Assembly: GCA_018223415.1 (NCBI GenBank)
Contig: JAGTTQ010000001.1
Coordinates: forward strand, 2,839,365 to 2,903,364
Source: Eubacteriaceae bacterium Marseille-Q4139
GTDB lineage: Bacteria > Bacillota > Clostridia > Lachnospirales > Lachnospiraceae
Reading direction: 5' to 3'
Length of the DNA: 64,000 bases
The notes below the pieces were generated by a model. That model saw only the letters and a program-made list of their open reading frames with translations. It had not been told where the DNA came from and did not search any database. The translations under genes and the position numbers were made by a program. Each line of letters starts with the position of its first letter. Position 1 is the first letter of the stretch. Positions 19,451-28,460 of the stretch are shown here, in pieces.

Positions 19451-20397
19451 ACGGAAATCCCTCCTTTCGGCTTTGTGAGCATGAAAAAGATATCCTCCAG
19501 GCCAGGCTGCACCAGCTCGATGCCATGGAAGGGGATGCGGCTGCCGGACAGAAAGGCAGCCATCATTTCCAGATCGGCCTGCGGGGTTTCGGTGCGGACG
19601 GAGATGGAGGCGCCGCATTGGGCCACGTGCCTTTCCGGCAGGCGTGCTTTAAGCAGAGGAAGGCAGGCGGCGGCACCGGCGGGAGAGGGGAAGCGGACGG
19701 AAACCGTATCCTGGCGGAGCAGGGAGCGGAGAGATGCGGCAGTTCCCGAGACAAGCTCTTTTCCCTTGTCCATGATGCAGATATGGTCGCTTAAATGATC
19801 GGCTTCCTCTAAATAGTGGGTCGTAAGAAAGATAGTCGTCCCCAGGTCAGCGCGTATTTTCTTCAGCATATCCCACATTGCCGCGCGGGAGGGCGGATCC
19901 ATGCCGGCCGTGGGCTCGTCTAAAAAGAGGAGTTTAGGGCCGGATATCAGGCTGAGGGCGATATCCAGCCGCCTTTTTACGCCGCCGGAGAAGGCGGACA
20001 CGGGCTTTTTCCTGTATGGAGCCAGGCCGAATTCCGCAGTCAGGCGTTCCATGCGGCCGGCCGCATCGGCTTTTGGGACGCCGTACAGCCGTGCCTGGAA
20101 AAGCATGTTCTCTTCCAGTGACATGTGGCTGTCGATGGACGGCTGCTGTGCGGCGCAGGCGATCTGGGCGCGGATTTCCCTTCCGCTGCTTTTTAAATCC
20201 TTTCCAAGCATGGTGATGTCCCCGGAATCCGGACGCAGGTATGTTGTCAGGATGCGGATCAGCGTGGATTTCCCGGCCCCGTTCGGCCCGAGCAGGGAAA
20301 AGATTTCCCCGCTTTGAACGGAAAGGCTCAGGCCGGAGAGCGCCTGGGTTCCGTTTTTATACTTTTTGTTCACATTTTCTGCCAGTATGGCATCCAT
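19447..20397 (-). CDS. ABC transporter ATP-binding protein (DrrA/CcmA-like)
   Basis: A 316-residue ABC ATPase with Walker A LGPNGAGKSTLI (about 38-49), signature SAFSGGVKRRLDIALSL, Walker B LLFLDEPTAGMDP and H-loop LTTHYLEEAD. A C-terminal extension after about residue 220 is typical of DrrA-type exporter ATPases. It begins 3 bases after the AraC-type gene and overlaps the permease gene by 4 bases. It drives the ABC-2 exporter. Confidence 0.88.
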   Translation of the reverse strand: MDAILAENVNKKYKNGTQALSGLSLSVQSGEIFSLLGPNGAGKSTLIRILTTYLRPDSGDITMLGKDLKSSGREIRAQIACAAQQPSIDSHMSLEENMLFQARLYGVPKADAAGRMERLTAEFGLAPYRKKPVSAFSGGVKRRLDIALSLISGPKLLFLDEPTAGMDPPSRAAMWDMLKKIRADLGTTIFLTTHYLEEADHLSDHICIMDKGKELVSGTAASLRSLLRQDTVSVRFPSPAGAAACLPLLKARLPERHVAQCGASISVRTETPQADLEMMAAFLSGSRIPFHGIELVQPGLEDIFFMLTKPKGGISV

Positions 20398-20400
20398 GTC

Positions 20401-21270
20401 TTATGTCATCTCCTTTCCATTTCGGACGGCAAACCACACCTCGGAACGGCCGCAGGGCGGTTCGGGCCTTTCGAGCGGATATATCTCCAGATCCGGCAGG
20501 CCTGCGTATTCGTAGCCGGAAAAGGGCAGCCATTCCGTGAAAAAACGCCGGAAAATGTCCTGGACAGCTTCCTTAAACATACCGTCCAGCTCAAAGACAG
20601 CCCAGGAGGCCGCAGGGATTTCAACCGCCTCCATGCCCCCAGGCGGATTTTGGCCGGAGGCGGCAGCAATGAGATAAAACGGAGAGCCGGGGCTTTCACA
20701 GACGCTTATGCCGAAGAGCCCCTCCGGCCTGCCGGAAGCCAGGCGCCGGACGGCGGAAAGCTGTGTACCTTCTTGTGCCTGTTTCCAGAAGGCGGGGATG
20801 ATCTGCTGGTTTTCTTTCATGTTTCCGGCCAGGTTCGTGCGGATTCCCACAAAGCGCATGGCGTCCTTTTCTTCTATGTGATAAGCCATGGGACAGCCGC
20901 CGGTGATGGTTACGGAAAATTTAAACGGCGGATAGGCGCACAGCGTGCAGCCGGAGCTTCTTGCGGCAGCGGGGCTGATGCCGTGGACACTCTGAAAAGC
21001 CCTGTTGAAGGCAGTTGGAGAAGCGTAGCCGTACTTTAAGGCGATGTCCAGCACCCTGGCGTCCGTCCGCTGGAGCTCGAAGGCGGCCTGGGACATCCTG
21101 CGCCGGCGGATGTATTCGGATAAGGAAACGCCGGCCGCATAGGAAAACATGCGCTGAAAATAGGACGGGGAGCAGCACGCGGCGCGGGCCGCCTCCTCCC
21201 AGGAGATCTCTTTGTCAAGGCTGCGTTCAATGTAGGCCACGGCATTGTTCAGATTTTTAAGCCATTCCAT
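20401..21270 (-). CDS. AraC-family regulator with GyrI-like effector-binding domain
   Basis: A 289-residue regulator. An N-terminal AraC/XylS double helix-turn-helix spans residues 1-105 (CSPSYFQRMFSYAAGVSLSEY then VLDIALKYGYASPTAFNRAF), followed by a GyrI-like small-molecule-binding domain of about 150 residues. This architecture matches Rob/SoxS-like and BltR-like regulators that sense drugs or cationic compounds. ATG 21270 follows GGAGGGAATCAT. It is first in the operon with the ABC exporter and is probably its substrate-responsive activator. Confidence 0.88.
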   Translation of the reverse strand: MEWLKNLNNAVAYIERSLDKEISWEEAARAACCSPSYFQRMFSYAAGVSLSEYIRRRRMSQAAFELQRTDARVLDIALKYGYASPTAFNRAFQSVHGISPAAARSSGCTLCAYPPFKFSVTITGGCPMAYHIEEKDAMRFVGIRTNLAGNMKENQQIIPAFWKQAQEGTQLSAVRRLASGRPEGLFGISVCESPGSPFYLIAAASGQNPPGGMEAVEIPAASWAVFELDGMFKEAVQDIFRRFFTEWLPFSGYEYAGLPDLEIYPLERPEPPCGRSEVWFAVRNGKEMT

Positions 21271-21392
21271 ATGATTCCCTCCTCAAAAGCCATCTTAATA
21301 CATGGAGCATTTTTATTCCTCGCATTTTTTGCGCTCTTTTGTAAACTTTAGCGGAATAAAAAATAAGATGCAAGGGGAAGGGCGCCCTGACC

Positions 21393-21422
21393 TTGCAAAA
21401 GCTGTCGGAATCGGGATAAAAT
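21393..21422 (+). promoter_or_regulatory. Promoter of small protein gene 21453-21758
   Basis: TTGCAA (21393-21398), an 18-base spacer and TAAAAT (21417-21422) lie about 30 bases before the start codon and its GGAGG site. Confidence 0.5.
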
Positions 21423-21452
21423 GGAGTCACACCGGAACTGGAAGGAGGTATT

Positions 21453-21758
21453 ATGATGCTTACAGGGGCACAGGTAATGGAAATTTTCCGGGAGTATCTG
21501 GAACAGGAATCCTGTATTGAAATCGTCAAGACGAGGTGGGGGTATGTGCGGCTGTTTTATGAGGAACCATACGACAGCAGCTTTGAAGCGGCCCTGTGCA
21601 GGACTCCGAAGGAGCTGTTTTCGGAGCTTTTGGAGAACCTGCTGGCCAGTCAGGAGTACCGGCTGGCGACAGAAGAAGGGAAAACGGAAAAGGAGGTGAT
21701 GAAAGAATTAGAACAAATCCGGGAACGCTACATAGAAAAATGGAAGAAAAAACAATAA
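21453..21758 (+). CDS. Uncharacterised 101-residue protein
   Basis: A small acidic soluble protein with no recognised domain. It begins MMLTGAQVMEIFREYL and is mostly predicted helix, ending in a basic tail (EKWKKKQ). A strong GGAAGGAGGTATT precedes two adjacent ATG codons. It has its own promoter upstream and a strong terminator downstream, so it appears monocistronic. It lies between the AraC-ABC operon and the XRE regulator. Its function is not recognised. Confidence 0.7.
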   Translation: MMLTGAQVMEIFREYLEQESCIEIVKTRWGYVRLFYEEPYDSSFEAALCRTPKELFSELLENLLASQEYRLATEEGKTEKEVMKELEQIRERYIEKWKKKQ

Positions 21759-21765
21759 GGAAATG

Positions 21766-21817
21766 ACGGCTGTCAGGCGGGCGGAAAAACAGGCTTCGCC
21801 TGACGGCCGTTTTTTTA
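21766..21817 (+). terminator. Rho-independent terminator
   Basis: ACGGC-GTCAGGCG pairs with CGCCTGAC-GCCGT and is followed by TTTTTTT, just after the 101-residue protein gene. Confidence 0.85.
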
Positions 21818-21850
21818 GGTTCAGCATCAGATGGGGCCGTCTAACCGGCA

Positions 21851-22195
21851 TTATTTATTTAAGGAAAACGCCTCAAACAGCTTAAAAATGACATCCTTTG
21901 CGATTTCATATTCCTCGGGAGAAAGCCGTTCTAAGCGGGCGGCCAGATCCGACGCCTGGTTCTGTTCCTCGTTTTTCTTGCCGAACAGAATTGCGTCGCT
22001 GGAAACCGACAGAACCTGGCAGATTTTCTTTAAGGTTGCAAAGGAAATCCCGACGGTCCCCCTCTCAAACGCAGAGACGCTCTTGGTTCCGAGGCCGATC
22101 AGCTCGGAAAAGCGCTCCTGGGTCAGGCCGGCTTTTTCACGTTCTGCTTTGATTCTTGCGCCGATTTCGATGTTGATTTCTTTTTTCTCCTGCAA
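21851..22195 (-). CDS. XRE-family helix-turn-helix regulator, TTG start
   Basis: A 114-residue Cro/C1-type regulator with the helix-turn-helix in residues 11-66 (IGARIKAEREKAGLTQERFS, then KSVSAFERG). An acidic C-terminal part follows (LSPEEYEIAKDVIFKLFEAF). No ATG is available near the domain. TTG 22195-22193 lies 10 bases after AGGAGG and is taken as the start. The much longer open frame upstream is a shadow of the divergent lipoprotein gene. It is transcribed divergently from the envelope cluster and probably regulates it. Confidence 0.8.
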   Translation of the reverse strand: MQEKKEINIEIGARIKAEREKAGLTQERFSELIGLGTKSVSAFERGTVGISFATLKKICQVLSVSSDAILFGKKNEEQNQASDLAARLERLSPEEYEIAKDVIFKLFEAFSLNK

Positions 22196-22236
22196 TTTGA
22201 CTCCACCTCCTAACAGTAGTTTAAGTAATGGTGGTG

Positions 22237-22266
22237 TTGACTTGAACCCATTATAAGGTGTATAAT
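22237..22266 (+). promoter_or_regulatory. Promoter of envelope-protein cluster
   Basis: TTGACT (22237-22242), an 18-base spacer and a perfect TATAAT (22261-22266). The -10 is the right half of the inverted repeat ATTATA-AGGTG-TATAAT (22250-22266), a likely repressor site for the divergent XRE protein. Confidence 0.75.
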
Positions 22267-22268
22267 TT

Positions 22269-22297
22269 ATCGTATTAGTAATGCGAATTATTGGCAA
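22269..22297 (-). promoter_or_regulatory. Promoter of divergent XRE regulator gene
   Basis: On the minus strand TTGCCA (22297-22292), a 17-base spacer and TACGAT (22274-22269). Its transcript would begin inside or next to the inverted repeat at 22250-22266, which would allow autoregulation. Confidence 0.5.
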
Positions 22298-22342
22298 ATC
22301 ATCCACAATACGGAATTTTTGCAGGAAAGGCGGACGAAAAGT

Positions 22343-23749
22343 ATGAGGAAAAGTTGGTTGTATGGCGGAAGAAAGCAAATGGCGGCAGCAGGCCTTGCAG
22401 TAATGCTGGCGGCGGGAGCCGTGACGGGCTGTTCCGGCGGAACAGAGGGAACAGCGGCGGAGGCCGGGAACACTTCTTCCGATCAAAAGGCCGGAGAGGA
22501 AAAAAGCGGCGGTGCCGCAGAAGCCGGCGAAGAAGAAAGCGAAACAAAGGCAGAGGAAGAAAAGCTCCCGGAATACGTGCCGGTAGATCCGGCATCCGTG
22601 GCAGAGAGTGCGGAAGAGGATTTTATTTATGAACTCACGGATACCATTGCCACCATTACCGGCTATCAGGGAAGCGGCGGACAGGTAAAGATCCCGGAGA
22701 GCCTTGGCGGTTCGAAGTCGATTGCCATCGGCAAGGATGTGTTTAACGGAAATGAAACGATCACGTATCTGTATATCCCGGAGACGGTGGTTCGCATGGA
22801 ATCCGGCTCCTTCAGAAACTGCAAGGCGCTTGAGGAGGTCTATGTGGGGGCGAACCTTGCCTCTCTCGATAAGTCGATGTTTAAAAACTGTACGGCGCTC
22901 CGCCGGGCGGAGCTTGCAGGTACCATAAGCGGTATTGGCGGGGATATGGACGCCGGGGCATTCATAGACTGCGTCTCCCTCACCGAGGTGGTGTTCGGGG
23001 AGAACCTGCAAGGCAGGATTGCCACGGACGCCTTCCGCGGCTGTATGAATCTTGAAACCGTGGATCTTTCCGGCACGCAGATAGGAAACATCGGCCAGTG
23101 CGCCTTTGCGGACTGTACGAACCTCAAGACGGTAAAGCTTCCGGAAAACCTGGGGTGGATCGAGAGCAACTCGTTTTTAAACTGCCCGTCCCTGGCGGAG
23201 TTTGAGATTGCGGAAGGAAACGGCGTCCTGGAAGAAGAGGCGGGGATCGTCTATACCGTCGATTTTTGCAGCAGCTATTCGCCCAATACGGCCATGTTCG
23301 GGCTGGCCGGTGCTCTGGAGGCGGACGTAACCGTGCGTGAGGGGACGGAAATTATTGCAAGCAATGCCTTTGAATATATCCAGACCATAAAAAGCGTAAA
23401 AATACCGGACAGCGTAAAGGAGATTGAACGGTTGGCCTTCGGCGCATGCTATGAGCTTGAAAAGGTGGAGTTCGGAAACGGGCTTGAAACCATCGGCCAG
23501 AGCGCCTTTAACGGGTGCGAGAGCCTGGAGGAGATTGACCTTCCGGATTCCCTTCAGGAGCTTGGCTCTACGGCCTTCGGATTCTGCAATCTGAAGCGGG
23601 TTTCCCTGCCGGACGGCGTGAAATACTACAAGGGAGAGACCACGGAGGATTACATCTTTGCCATGAACAAGGACGCGGTCTTTACATATAAAGGAAAGGA
23701 ATATACCTACGACCAGGCGGCGGAGTTAGACGCACTTCTTGCTCAGTAG
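22343..23749 (+). CDS. BspA-like leucine-rich-repeat lipoprotein
   Basis: A 468-residue surface lipoprotein. The signal peptide ends in lipobox AGAVTGC (Cys30), followed by a Gly/Glu/Ala-rich tether (about 31-85) and a run of LRR_5 (BspA-type) repeats. The repeats show units such as AFNGCESLEEIDLPDSLQEL and AFADCTNLKTVKLPENL. Such repeats bind host or environmental ligands in other bacteria. ATG 22343 is chosen because it begins the signal peptide; a TTG eight codons upstream is in frame. It is first of five clustered genes, and its 3' end lies 25 bases before the next start. Confidence 0.85.
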   Translation: MRKSWLYGGRKQMAAAGLAVMLAAGAVTGCSGGTEGTAAEAGNTSSDQKAGEEKSGGAAEAGEEESETKAEEEKLPEYVPVDPASVAESAEEDFIYELTDTIATITGYQGSGGQVKIPESLGGSKSIAIGKDVFNGNETITYLYIPETVVRMESGSFRNCKALEEVYVGANLASLDKSMFKNCTALRRAELAGTISGIGGDMDAGAFIDCVSLTEVVFGENLQGRIATDAFRGCMNLETVDLSGTQIGNIGQCAFADCTNLKTVKLPENLGWIESNSFLNCPSLAEFEIAEGNGVLEEEAGIVYTVDFCSSYSPNTAMFGLAGALEADVTVREGTEIIASNAFEYIQTIKSVKIPDSVKEIERLAFGACYELEKVEFGNGLETIGQSAFNGCESLEEIDLPDSLQELGSTAFGFCNLKRVSLPDGVKYYKGETTEDYIFAMNKDAVFTYKGKEYTYDQAAELDALLAQ

Positions 23750-23774
23750 CGCGGCCGAAGGAGGAAAAGGGAAA

Positions 23775-25361
23775 ATGATGAAAAAAAGTGTGATGAAGCT
23801 CTGCATGGCTGCGGCAGCTACGGCGGCAGTCCTCTCTCTTTCTGCATGCGGCGGGAAGACGACGGACACCGAGCAGAGGGAGGCAAAGGAAACAGAAAAA
23901 AGCGGCGTATCCGAGCTGGCGGCGGCCTTACAGGGGAAGGAAGACGAAGACCCCATGAAGGGTGATAACCAGGCGGTTATTGAAATCGGGACGGCAGAGG
24001 AGCTTTCCGAATTCCGCGACCGGGTAAACGCCGGGGAACAGGCGATTGACGCCGTTCTGACGGCTGACATCGACCTCTCTTCGGTCTGCGGCGAGGGCAT
24101 CGGGAACTGGGTTCCCATCGCATCGGAGGACGGACATTTCGGCGGCTCCTATAACGGCGTCTTTGACGGCGCCGGCCATGTGATCCGCGGGCTTTATATG
24201 GAAGGAGAGGGCGCGGACTACGCGGCATTGTTCTTAAAGCTTGGCTATACGGGAATCATAAAGGATCTGGGGATCGAGGACGCCTTTTTGGATTCCAACG
24301 ATCAGGCGGCGGTTTTAGTGCTTGAAAACGGAGGCATCATCGAAAACTGCTATGCCTCGGAAACATCTGTAAAAGGAAGAGATGCCTACGGCCTGATCGG
24401 CACCTGCACGGAGGAAAGCGTTGTGAAAAACTGCTATAACCGGGGAACCGTACAGGGCGAAAACCACGCATGCGGCGTGGTTGGAGACTGTTACGGCGGA
24501 GAAATTTCCGGCTGTTACAACGAGGGAGAAGTCCTGGCGGAAGGAAAACAGGGAAGAGCATACGGCGTTGCCCTCGGAATCTCTGACGGTACCATCACGG
24601 ACTGCTACAACACGGGAACCGTGACGGCAGTCTTTGAGGCGACGGGAGTCATCGGCGGGGTTCGGTCGGACGCCGTCATGACGGGCTGCTACAATACGGG
24701 AACCGTGACAAGCGACGGTATTGCGTCCGGCGTTTCGAACGGCGTAGTCGAGGCTGTCATGGACCGCTGTTACAACACGGGAACCATAACCGGAGAAAAC
24801 ATGGCAGTCGGTGTGGCGAGGGTCGAAGGCGATGTGAAGAAAAAGAGCGTGGCCGTCAACTGCTTTAACCGCGGGAGTGTTTCGGCGGGCAGCAATGCCA
24901 TGGGCATCGACCTGGGCATGAACTGCGTGACCATAAACTGCTATAACCTGGGAACCGTTTCCAGCCAGAACAACGGAATGTCGGGAGCGGCCGGTATTGC
25001 AGGGACTGCCGTCACCTATGGGGAATGCGAGCAGAGGATGTATAACTGCTACTCGGCCGGCGCGTTATCGGAGAATGCCGGCGGCTTAAGCTACTGGAAG
25101 GACATGGCCGAGATGGAGTCTGTGTTTTATCAGGAGGATACGGCTGTGGGATATTATTTCAGCAGGAAGGGCGGAGAGCAGGACACCACGCATTCCGTCT
25201 CGAAGGAGGCGCTCACCGGCGGCGAAGTCCTTGAGAAGTTAAACGCCTTTGCGGAAAGCTTTTCCGGTCTGCCGGAGGACTGTGCGGAAAAATACGGGCT
25301 GACCCTGGATTCCTGGAAGGCCGGGCCGGACGGGTATCCGGTTTTTGAATGGGAGAGCTAA
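23775..25361 (+). CDS. GLUG/beta-helix repeat lipoprotein
   Basis: A 528-residue lipoprotein with lipobox LSLSAC (Cys25). About eight to nine imperfect repeats of the form NCYNxGxVxGxxxAxGV run from about residue 195 to 430 (CYNTGTVTAVFEATGVIGGV is one). They resemble GLUG repeats of bacterial surface proteins and probably form a right-handed beta-helix. AAGGAGG lies 10 bases before ATG 23775. It is second in the envelope cluster, with no obvious enzymatic site, and is probably a surface adhesin or binding protein. Confidence 0.8.
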   Translation: MMKKSVMKLCMAAAATAAVLSLSACGGKTTDTEQREAKETEKSGVSELAAALQGKEDEDPMKGDNQAVIEIGTAEELSEFRDRVNAGEQAIDAVLTADIDLSSVCGEGIGNWVPIASEDGHFGGSYNGVFDGAGHVIRGLYMEGEGADYAALFLKLGYTGIIKDLGIEDAFLDSNDQAAVLVLENGGIIENCYASETSVKGRDAYGLIGTCTEESVVKNCYNRGTVQGENHACGVVGDCYGGEISGCYNEGEVLAEGKQGRAYGVALGISDGTITDCYNTGTVTAVFEATGVIGGVRSDAVMTGCYNTGTVTSDGIASGVSNGVVEAVMDRCYNTGTITGENMAVGVARVEGDVKKKSVAVNCFNRGSVSAGSNAMGIDLGMNCVTINCYNLGTVSSQNNGMSGAAGIAGTAVTYGECEQRMYNCYSAGALSENAGGLSYWKDMAEMESVFYQEDTAVGYYFSRKGGEQDTTHSVSKEALTGGEVLEKLNAFAESFSGLPEDCAEKYGLTLDSWKAGPDGYPVFEWES

Positions 25362-25392
25362 TTTAGAAACATAGATAAGGAGGAAAAAGATT

Positions 25393-26538
25393 ATGTTTTT
25401 TGGGAAACCGAAGATGGATGAGGAAGAAAGGAAGCGCCGGGCGGCGGAAATCGGGGCGTTGATGGACGCCGACAGGACGAAGGAAGCGTACGAAAAGACG
25501 CTGGAGCTGGAAAAGCTCGATAAGGACGCCGCCGGTTATTACATGAGTCTCTTCTATTTCCTCGGCGAATGTGTGGGCGAGGATCGGAAAGAGGCGTTAA
25601 AGCGGATTGAGAAGTATGTGCGCCGTGTGCCGGATGATTCGGAGGGCTGGCTCCAGTACGGCTATCTTCTCCGCCTGAACGGAAATGAGACGGAGGCGGC
25701 GAAGGCCTTTTTAAAGGCATCCGACATGGGGAACTGGAGCGGAACCGCGTCCCTTGCGGGAAGCTATAAGCTTTTGGCCGACGGCTTCCGGAACGAGGCG
25801 GCAGGTACCTTAAATGTTAAGGCATACGGCGAGAACAATAACCAGGCCGTTTCCCTGTATATCGCGGCCATGGCGCTCTACGAAAAGACGGCGATAGAAG
25901 CGCCGGACGCTTTAGACGATGCGGACTGGCAGAGCTTCGGCCGGGCGGCGGATATGATGTACGCCATGAGCTTAAACGGCGAGGTGAAAAAGATAAACAC
26001 AAAGGATCCGGATGAGCAGAATTTCCTGAACCTGGGCCTTTCCGTGATGTCCGGCAAAAGGGATACTGCGGCGCAGCAGCTCTGGCGGCTCCAGGCGGCG
26101 CGGATTTACGGCCGGATGGAGCAGGCGGGATACGGCGCCATGGCCGAGTATTTCCGGGCGTCCATGTGTCTCGCCGACTGCGGAAAGAAAAACCAGGCCA
26201 TGTTTGTGAACGCAAAATGGCATATGGATCGGGCGAGGGAGTTAAGCGCCGGGCTTAACGCCGATCAGAAAAAATCTTATCCCGAAGACTTTGCCGATGT
26301 GCGGGAGGAGTACGGGAAGATGGAGAAAAAGTACGGGAAAATCATGGAAAACCGCCTGAGGGCCGGTGAGTTCCCGAATCTTTCCGAGGACTATCCCCAG
26401 GGACAGGCTCCTGCCGTGGAAGCCTGCAAATCGTTTATGGACTTTGCAAACGGCTTAAGGAACGGGGCGCCGGTGCAGGCGGCGGCCGCAAAGGAGCCGG
26501 AAAAGAAGAAAAAGGGCCTGTTCGGGTTCTTCCGGTAA
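25393..26538 (+). CDS. TPR-like uncharacterised protein
   Basis: A 381-residue, helix-rich protein with no signal peptide or membrane segment. Helical pairs such as AGYYMSLFYFLGECVGEDRK and EGWLQYGYLLRLNGNETEAA resemble tetratricopeptide or Sel1 repeats. A lysine-rich C-terminal tail ends in KKKKGLFGFFR, which might contact the membrane. ATG 25393 follows AAGGAGG. It is third in the envelope cluster and possibly a cytoplasmic scaffold for the neighbouring membrane protein. The function is not known. Confidence 0.65.
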   Translation: MFFGKPKMDEEERKRRAAEIGALMDADRTKEAYEKTLELEKLDKDAAGYYMSLFYFLGECVGEDRKEALKRIEKYVRRVPDDSEGWLQYGYLLRLNGNETEAAKAFLKASDMGNWSGTASLAGSYKLLADGFRNEAAGTLNVKAYGENNNQAVSLYIAAMALYEKTAIEAPDALDDADWQSFGRAADMMYAMSLNGEVKKINTKDPDEQNFLNLGLSVMSGKRDTAAQQLWRLQAARIYGRMEQAGYGAMAEYFRASMCLADCGKKNQAMFVNAKWHMDRARELSAGLNADQKKSYPEDFADVREEYGKMEKKYGKIMENRLRAGEFPNLSEDYPQGQAPAVEACKSFMDFANGLRNGAPVQAAAAKEPEKKKKGLFGFFR

Positions 26539-26559
26539 GACAAAGGAGGAAGATAGGAA

Positions 26560-27117
26560 ATGCTGCCTTATGTTTTGACATCAATTGGTATGTTTCTCCG
26601 CCAGTGGTACGTGAATGTCATAAGCTCGAAGGACGGAGGCGTGACGCTCTTTACGGTGATCGGCGTTATCCTCACGGTCATTGGCGTGCTCATGACAATC
26701 AGCCGCCAGGGCGGAAAGTATGCGGATAAAAAGCGCCTCGGCATCGCCCTGGGTATCCACGGAGCGATCTGGCTTGCCGGCCTTTTGTTCTTCGGCGCCG
26801 TGAGCTGGATTTTAAACAAGATCGTCTACCTGATTGCGGCGATCATCGGCCTGGTGATTGCCTACTTCTGGTTCTCATCCTTAAACGAGGGCGGTTCCCC
26901 AAAAGAAGTCCGTCAGGATGGAGATGGCAAGAAAGGCATTGACGCGCTCCCCAACCTCATGTATTCCGACGGGAACGTCCGCTGGACGCTTGAGAGGAGA
27001 GAGGCCGACTTCGCAATTTACAGAAACGATAACGGCGGTACGATTACCATCCGGAATGCCGACGTGAGCGGCGGACAAATCCTTTCGGATGCGGGACATT
27101 TTCAGACATATCGGTGA
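26560..27117 (+). CDS. Uncharacterised membrane protein, 185 residues
   Basis: Three hydrophobic helices (about residues 27-46, 62-83 and 88-106) are followed by a soluble C-terminal domain of about 75 residues (NVRWTLERREADFAIYRNDN). AAAGGAGGAAGATAGGAA precedes the start. Its 3' end overlaps an upstream extension of the next frame, and the next gene's start lies 14 bases later. It is fourth in the envelope cluster. No family is recognised. Confidence 0.65.
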   Translation: MLPYVLTSIGMFLRQWYVNVISSKDGGVTLFTVIGVILTVIGVLMTISRQGGKYADKKRLGIALGIHGAIWLAGLLFFGAVSWILNKIVYLIAAIIGLVIAYFWFSSLNEGGSPKEVRQDGDGKKGIDALPNLMYSDGNVRWTLERREADFAIYRNDNGGTITIRNADVSGGQILSDAGHFQTYR

Positions 27118-27131
27118 CAGGAGAAAGGAAT

Positions 27132-28298
27132 ATGAAAAAGAGAGCATGTGTACTCATGACGTTTCTTGCGGCATCTCTGGCGCTTTCGGCCTGCTCGTCG
27201 AGTGCCAGTGACAGCACACAGGGAAACACCAGCACAGAGACGAAAGGAGAAACGGCAGGAGACGGGGAGACCGAGGAAAAGGAAACAGAAGCCACTGAAA
27301 AGGAAAAGGCCGGGACGGTCAGCCTGACCATTGAGGAGTCCATCGCAAACCAGATGCGTTTTTCTTCCGTAAGCAATAAGGGGTACTATTCGTTTTACGC
27401 GGAAGGCACGACCCTCTATGCGGCGCCCAATGTGGCGAATGACGGCTTCTGGCGGTATGCAAAGCTGGCGGCAGAAGGAACTGCGGGAAGTGAAATCCGG
27501 CAGATCCAGCTTGCGCATTACCCGGAGACAGAGCTGATCCTGGATTCGGAAGGGAAGCTGTGGTACGGCGGCGAGTCCTTTTTTGACAGATATAACATCC
27601 GGTACTTTGACAGCTTCTATGTGACAAACGCCGGATATGAACAGCTTGTCGCCGGCGTGACGGAGGAAGGGACGGTGGTATATCGCTCGGCCATGAGTAT
27701 GGACGGCAAGCCGGAAGAAATCGAGGGACTGGAAAATGTCAAATATGTCGATGTCTTCTGGGATGATATTGCGGCAGTCCGGGAGGACGGAACCGTTGTC
27801 TTTATTTCCGGCGACGACAGAATCGAGCTGGAGGACTGGAGCGACATTGCCATGGTTTATGTGGACGGGTCGCGGGACGATTATACAGAAATCATCGGAC
27901 TTAAAAAGGACGGAACCATTACGGCGAAGGCCCTTGTGGGAGAGCCGTCCTATCCGGAGGAGATTCTTTCCTGGACGGATATTGTGCATGTGATCCGGGG
28001 AAATGATTATGTGGCCGGGCTGAAATCAGACGGAAGCTTCGTCTATGCCCTGGAGGAAGACGCAAGTGAGTACAGCATAAACCACTGCAAGGAGACGTTT
28101 GAGGTCTGGACGAATGTCATCGCGGCAGGAGAAGATGCGGCGATTACGGCAGACCGGGAGGCTTTGGGGGATGCCAGGCTTCTGTCCTTTGGATGGAATT
28201 TAAAAAATCCCCCTACGGATCTTACGGAGGCCCTGCTGGGCGAGTATAATGGAGATTATCACTGCAACATCGTGTATGAGCTTCCGGAAATTCCGTAA
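27132..28298 (+). CDS. RCC1-like repeat lipoprotein
   Basis: A 388-residue lipoprotein with lipobox LALSAC (Cys21) and a Thr/Glu/Lys-rich tether to about residue 70. Repeats of the form WxDIvxVxxGxDyxxGLKxDGx (WTDIVHVIRGNDYVAGLKSD is the clearest) resemble the RCC1-type beta-propeller repeats common in clostridial surface proteins. AGGAG lies 8 bases before ATG 27132; an upstream in-frame ATG overlaps the previous gene's stop. It is last of the five-gene cluster. A GC-rich hairpin at 28324-28364 may end the transcript. Confidence 0.75.
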   Translation: MKKRACVLMTFLAASLALSACSSSASDSTQGNTSTETKGETAGDGETEEKETEATEKEKAGTVSLTIEESIANQMRFSSVSNKGYYSFYAEGTTLYAAPNVANDGFWRYAKLAAEGTAGSEIRQIQLAHYPETELILDSEGKLWYGGESFFDRYNIRYFDSFYVTNAGYEQLVAGVTEEGTVVYRSAMSMDGKPEEIEGLENVKYVDVFWDDIAAVREDGTVVFISGDDRIELEDWSDIAMVYVDGSRDDYTEIIGLKKDGTITAKALVGEPSYPEEILSWTDIVHVIRGNDYVAGLKSDGSFVYALEEDASEYSINHCKETFEVWTNVIAAGEDAAITADREALGDARLLSFGWNLKNPPTDLTEALLGEYNGDYHCNIVYELPEIP

Positions 28299-28423
28299 GG
28301 CGCGGGGAAGAGAAAAATGGTTGGAAAGGGGGCTGCTGTCCGTAAAGGGCGCAGTCCCCTTCGGAATTTTGGACGCCTGTTTCCGGTTCCAGCGCCATTT
28401 TTCGCAAAAAATGAAAGAACAGG

Positions 28424-28452
28424 TTGCCATTTGAGTAAAATTTTTTTATAAT
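28424..28452 (+). promoter_or_regulatory. Promoter of mgtE
   Basis: TTGCCA (28424-28429), a 17-base spacer and a perfect TATAAT (28447-28452). The transcript would start near 28459, leaving a structured leader of about 230 bases before mgtE. Confidence 0.85.
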
Positions 28453-28460
28453 GTGGTGTA

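Noticed and set aside
20314..21039. A 241-codon plus-strand frame
   Set aside because: It is antisense to the AraC-type regulator and ABC ATPase, which have unmistakable domain motifs.
22196..23011. N-terminal extension of the minus-strand XRE frame
   Set aside because: The extension has no helix-turn-helix-like continuation, is antisense to the LRR lipoprotein gene and crosses both divergent promoters; TTG 22195 with AGGAGG explains the gene.
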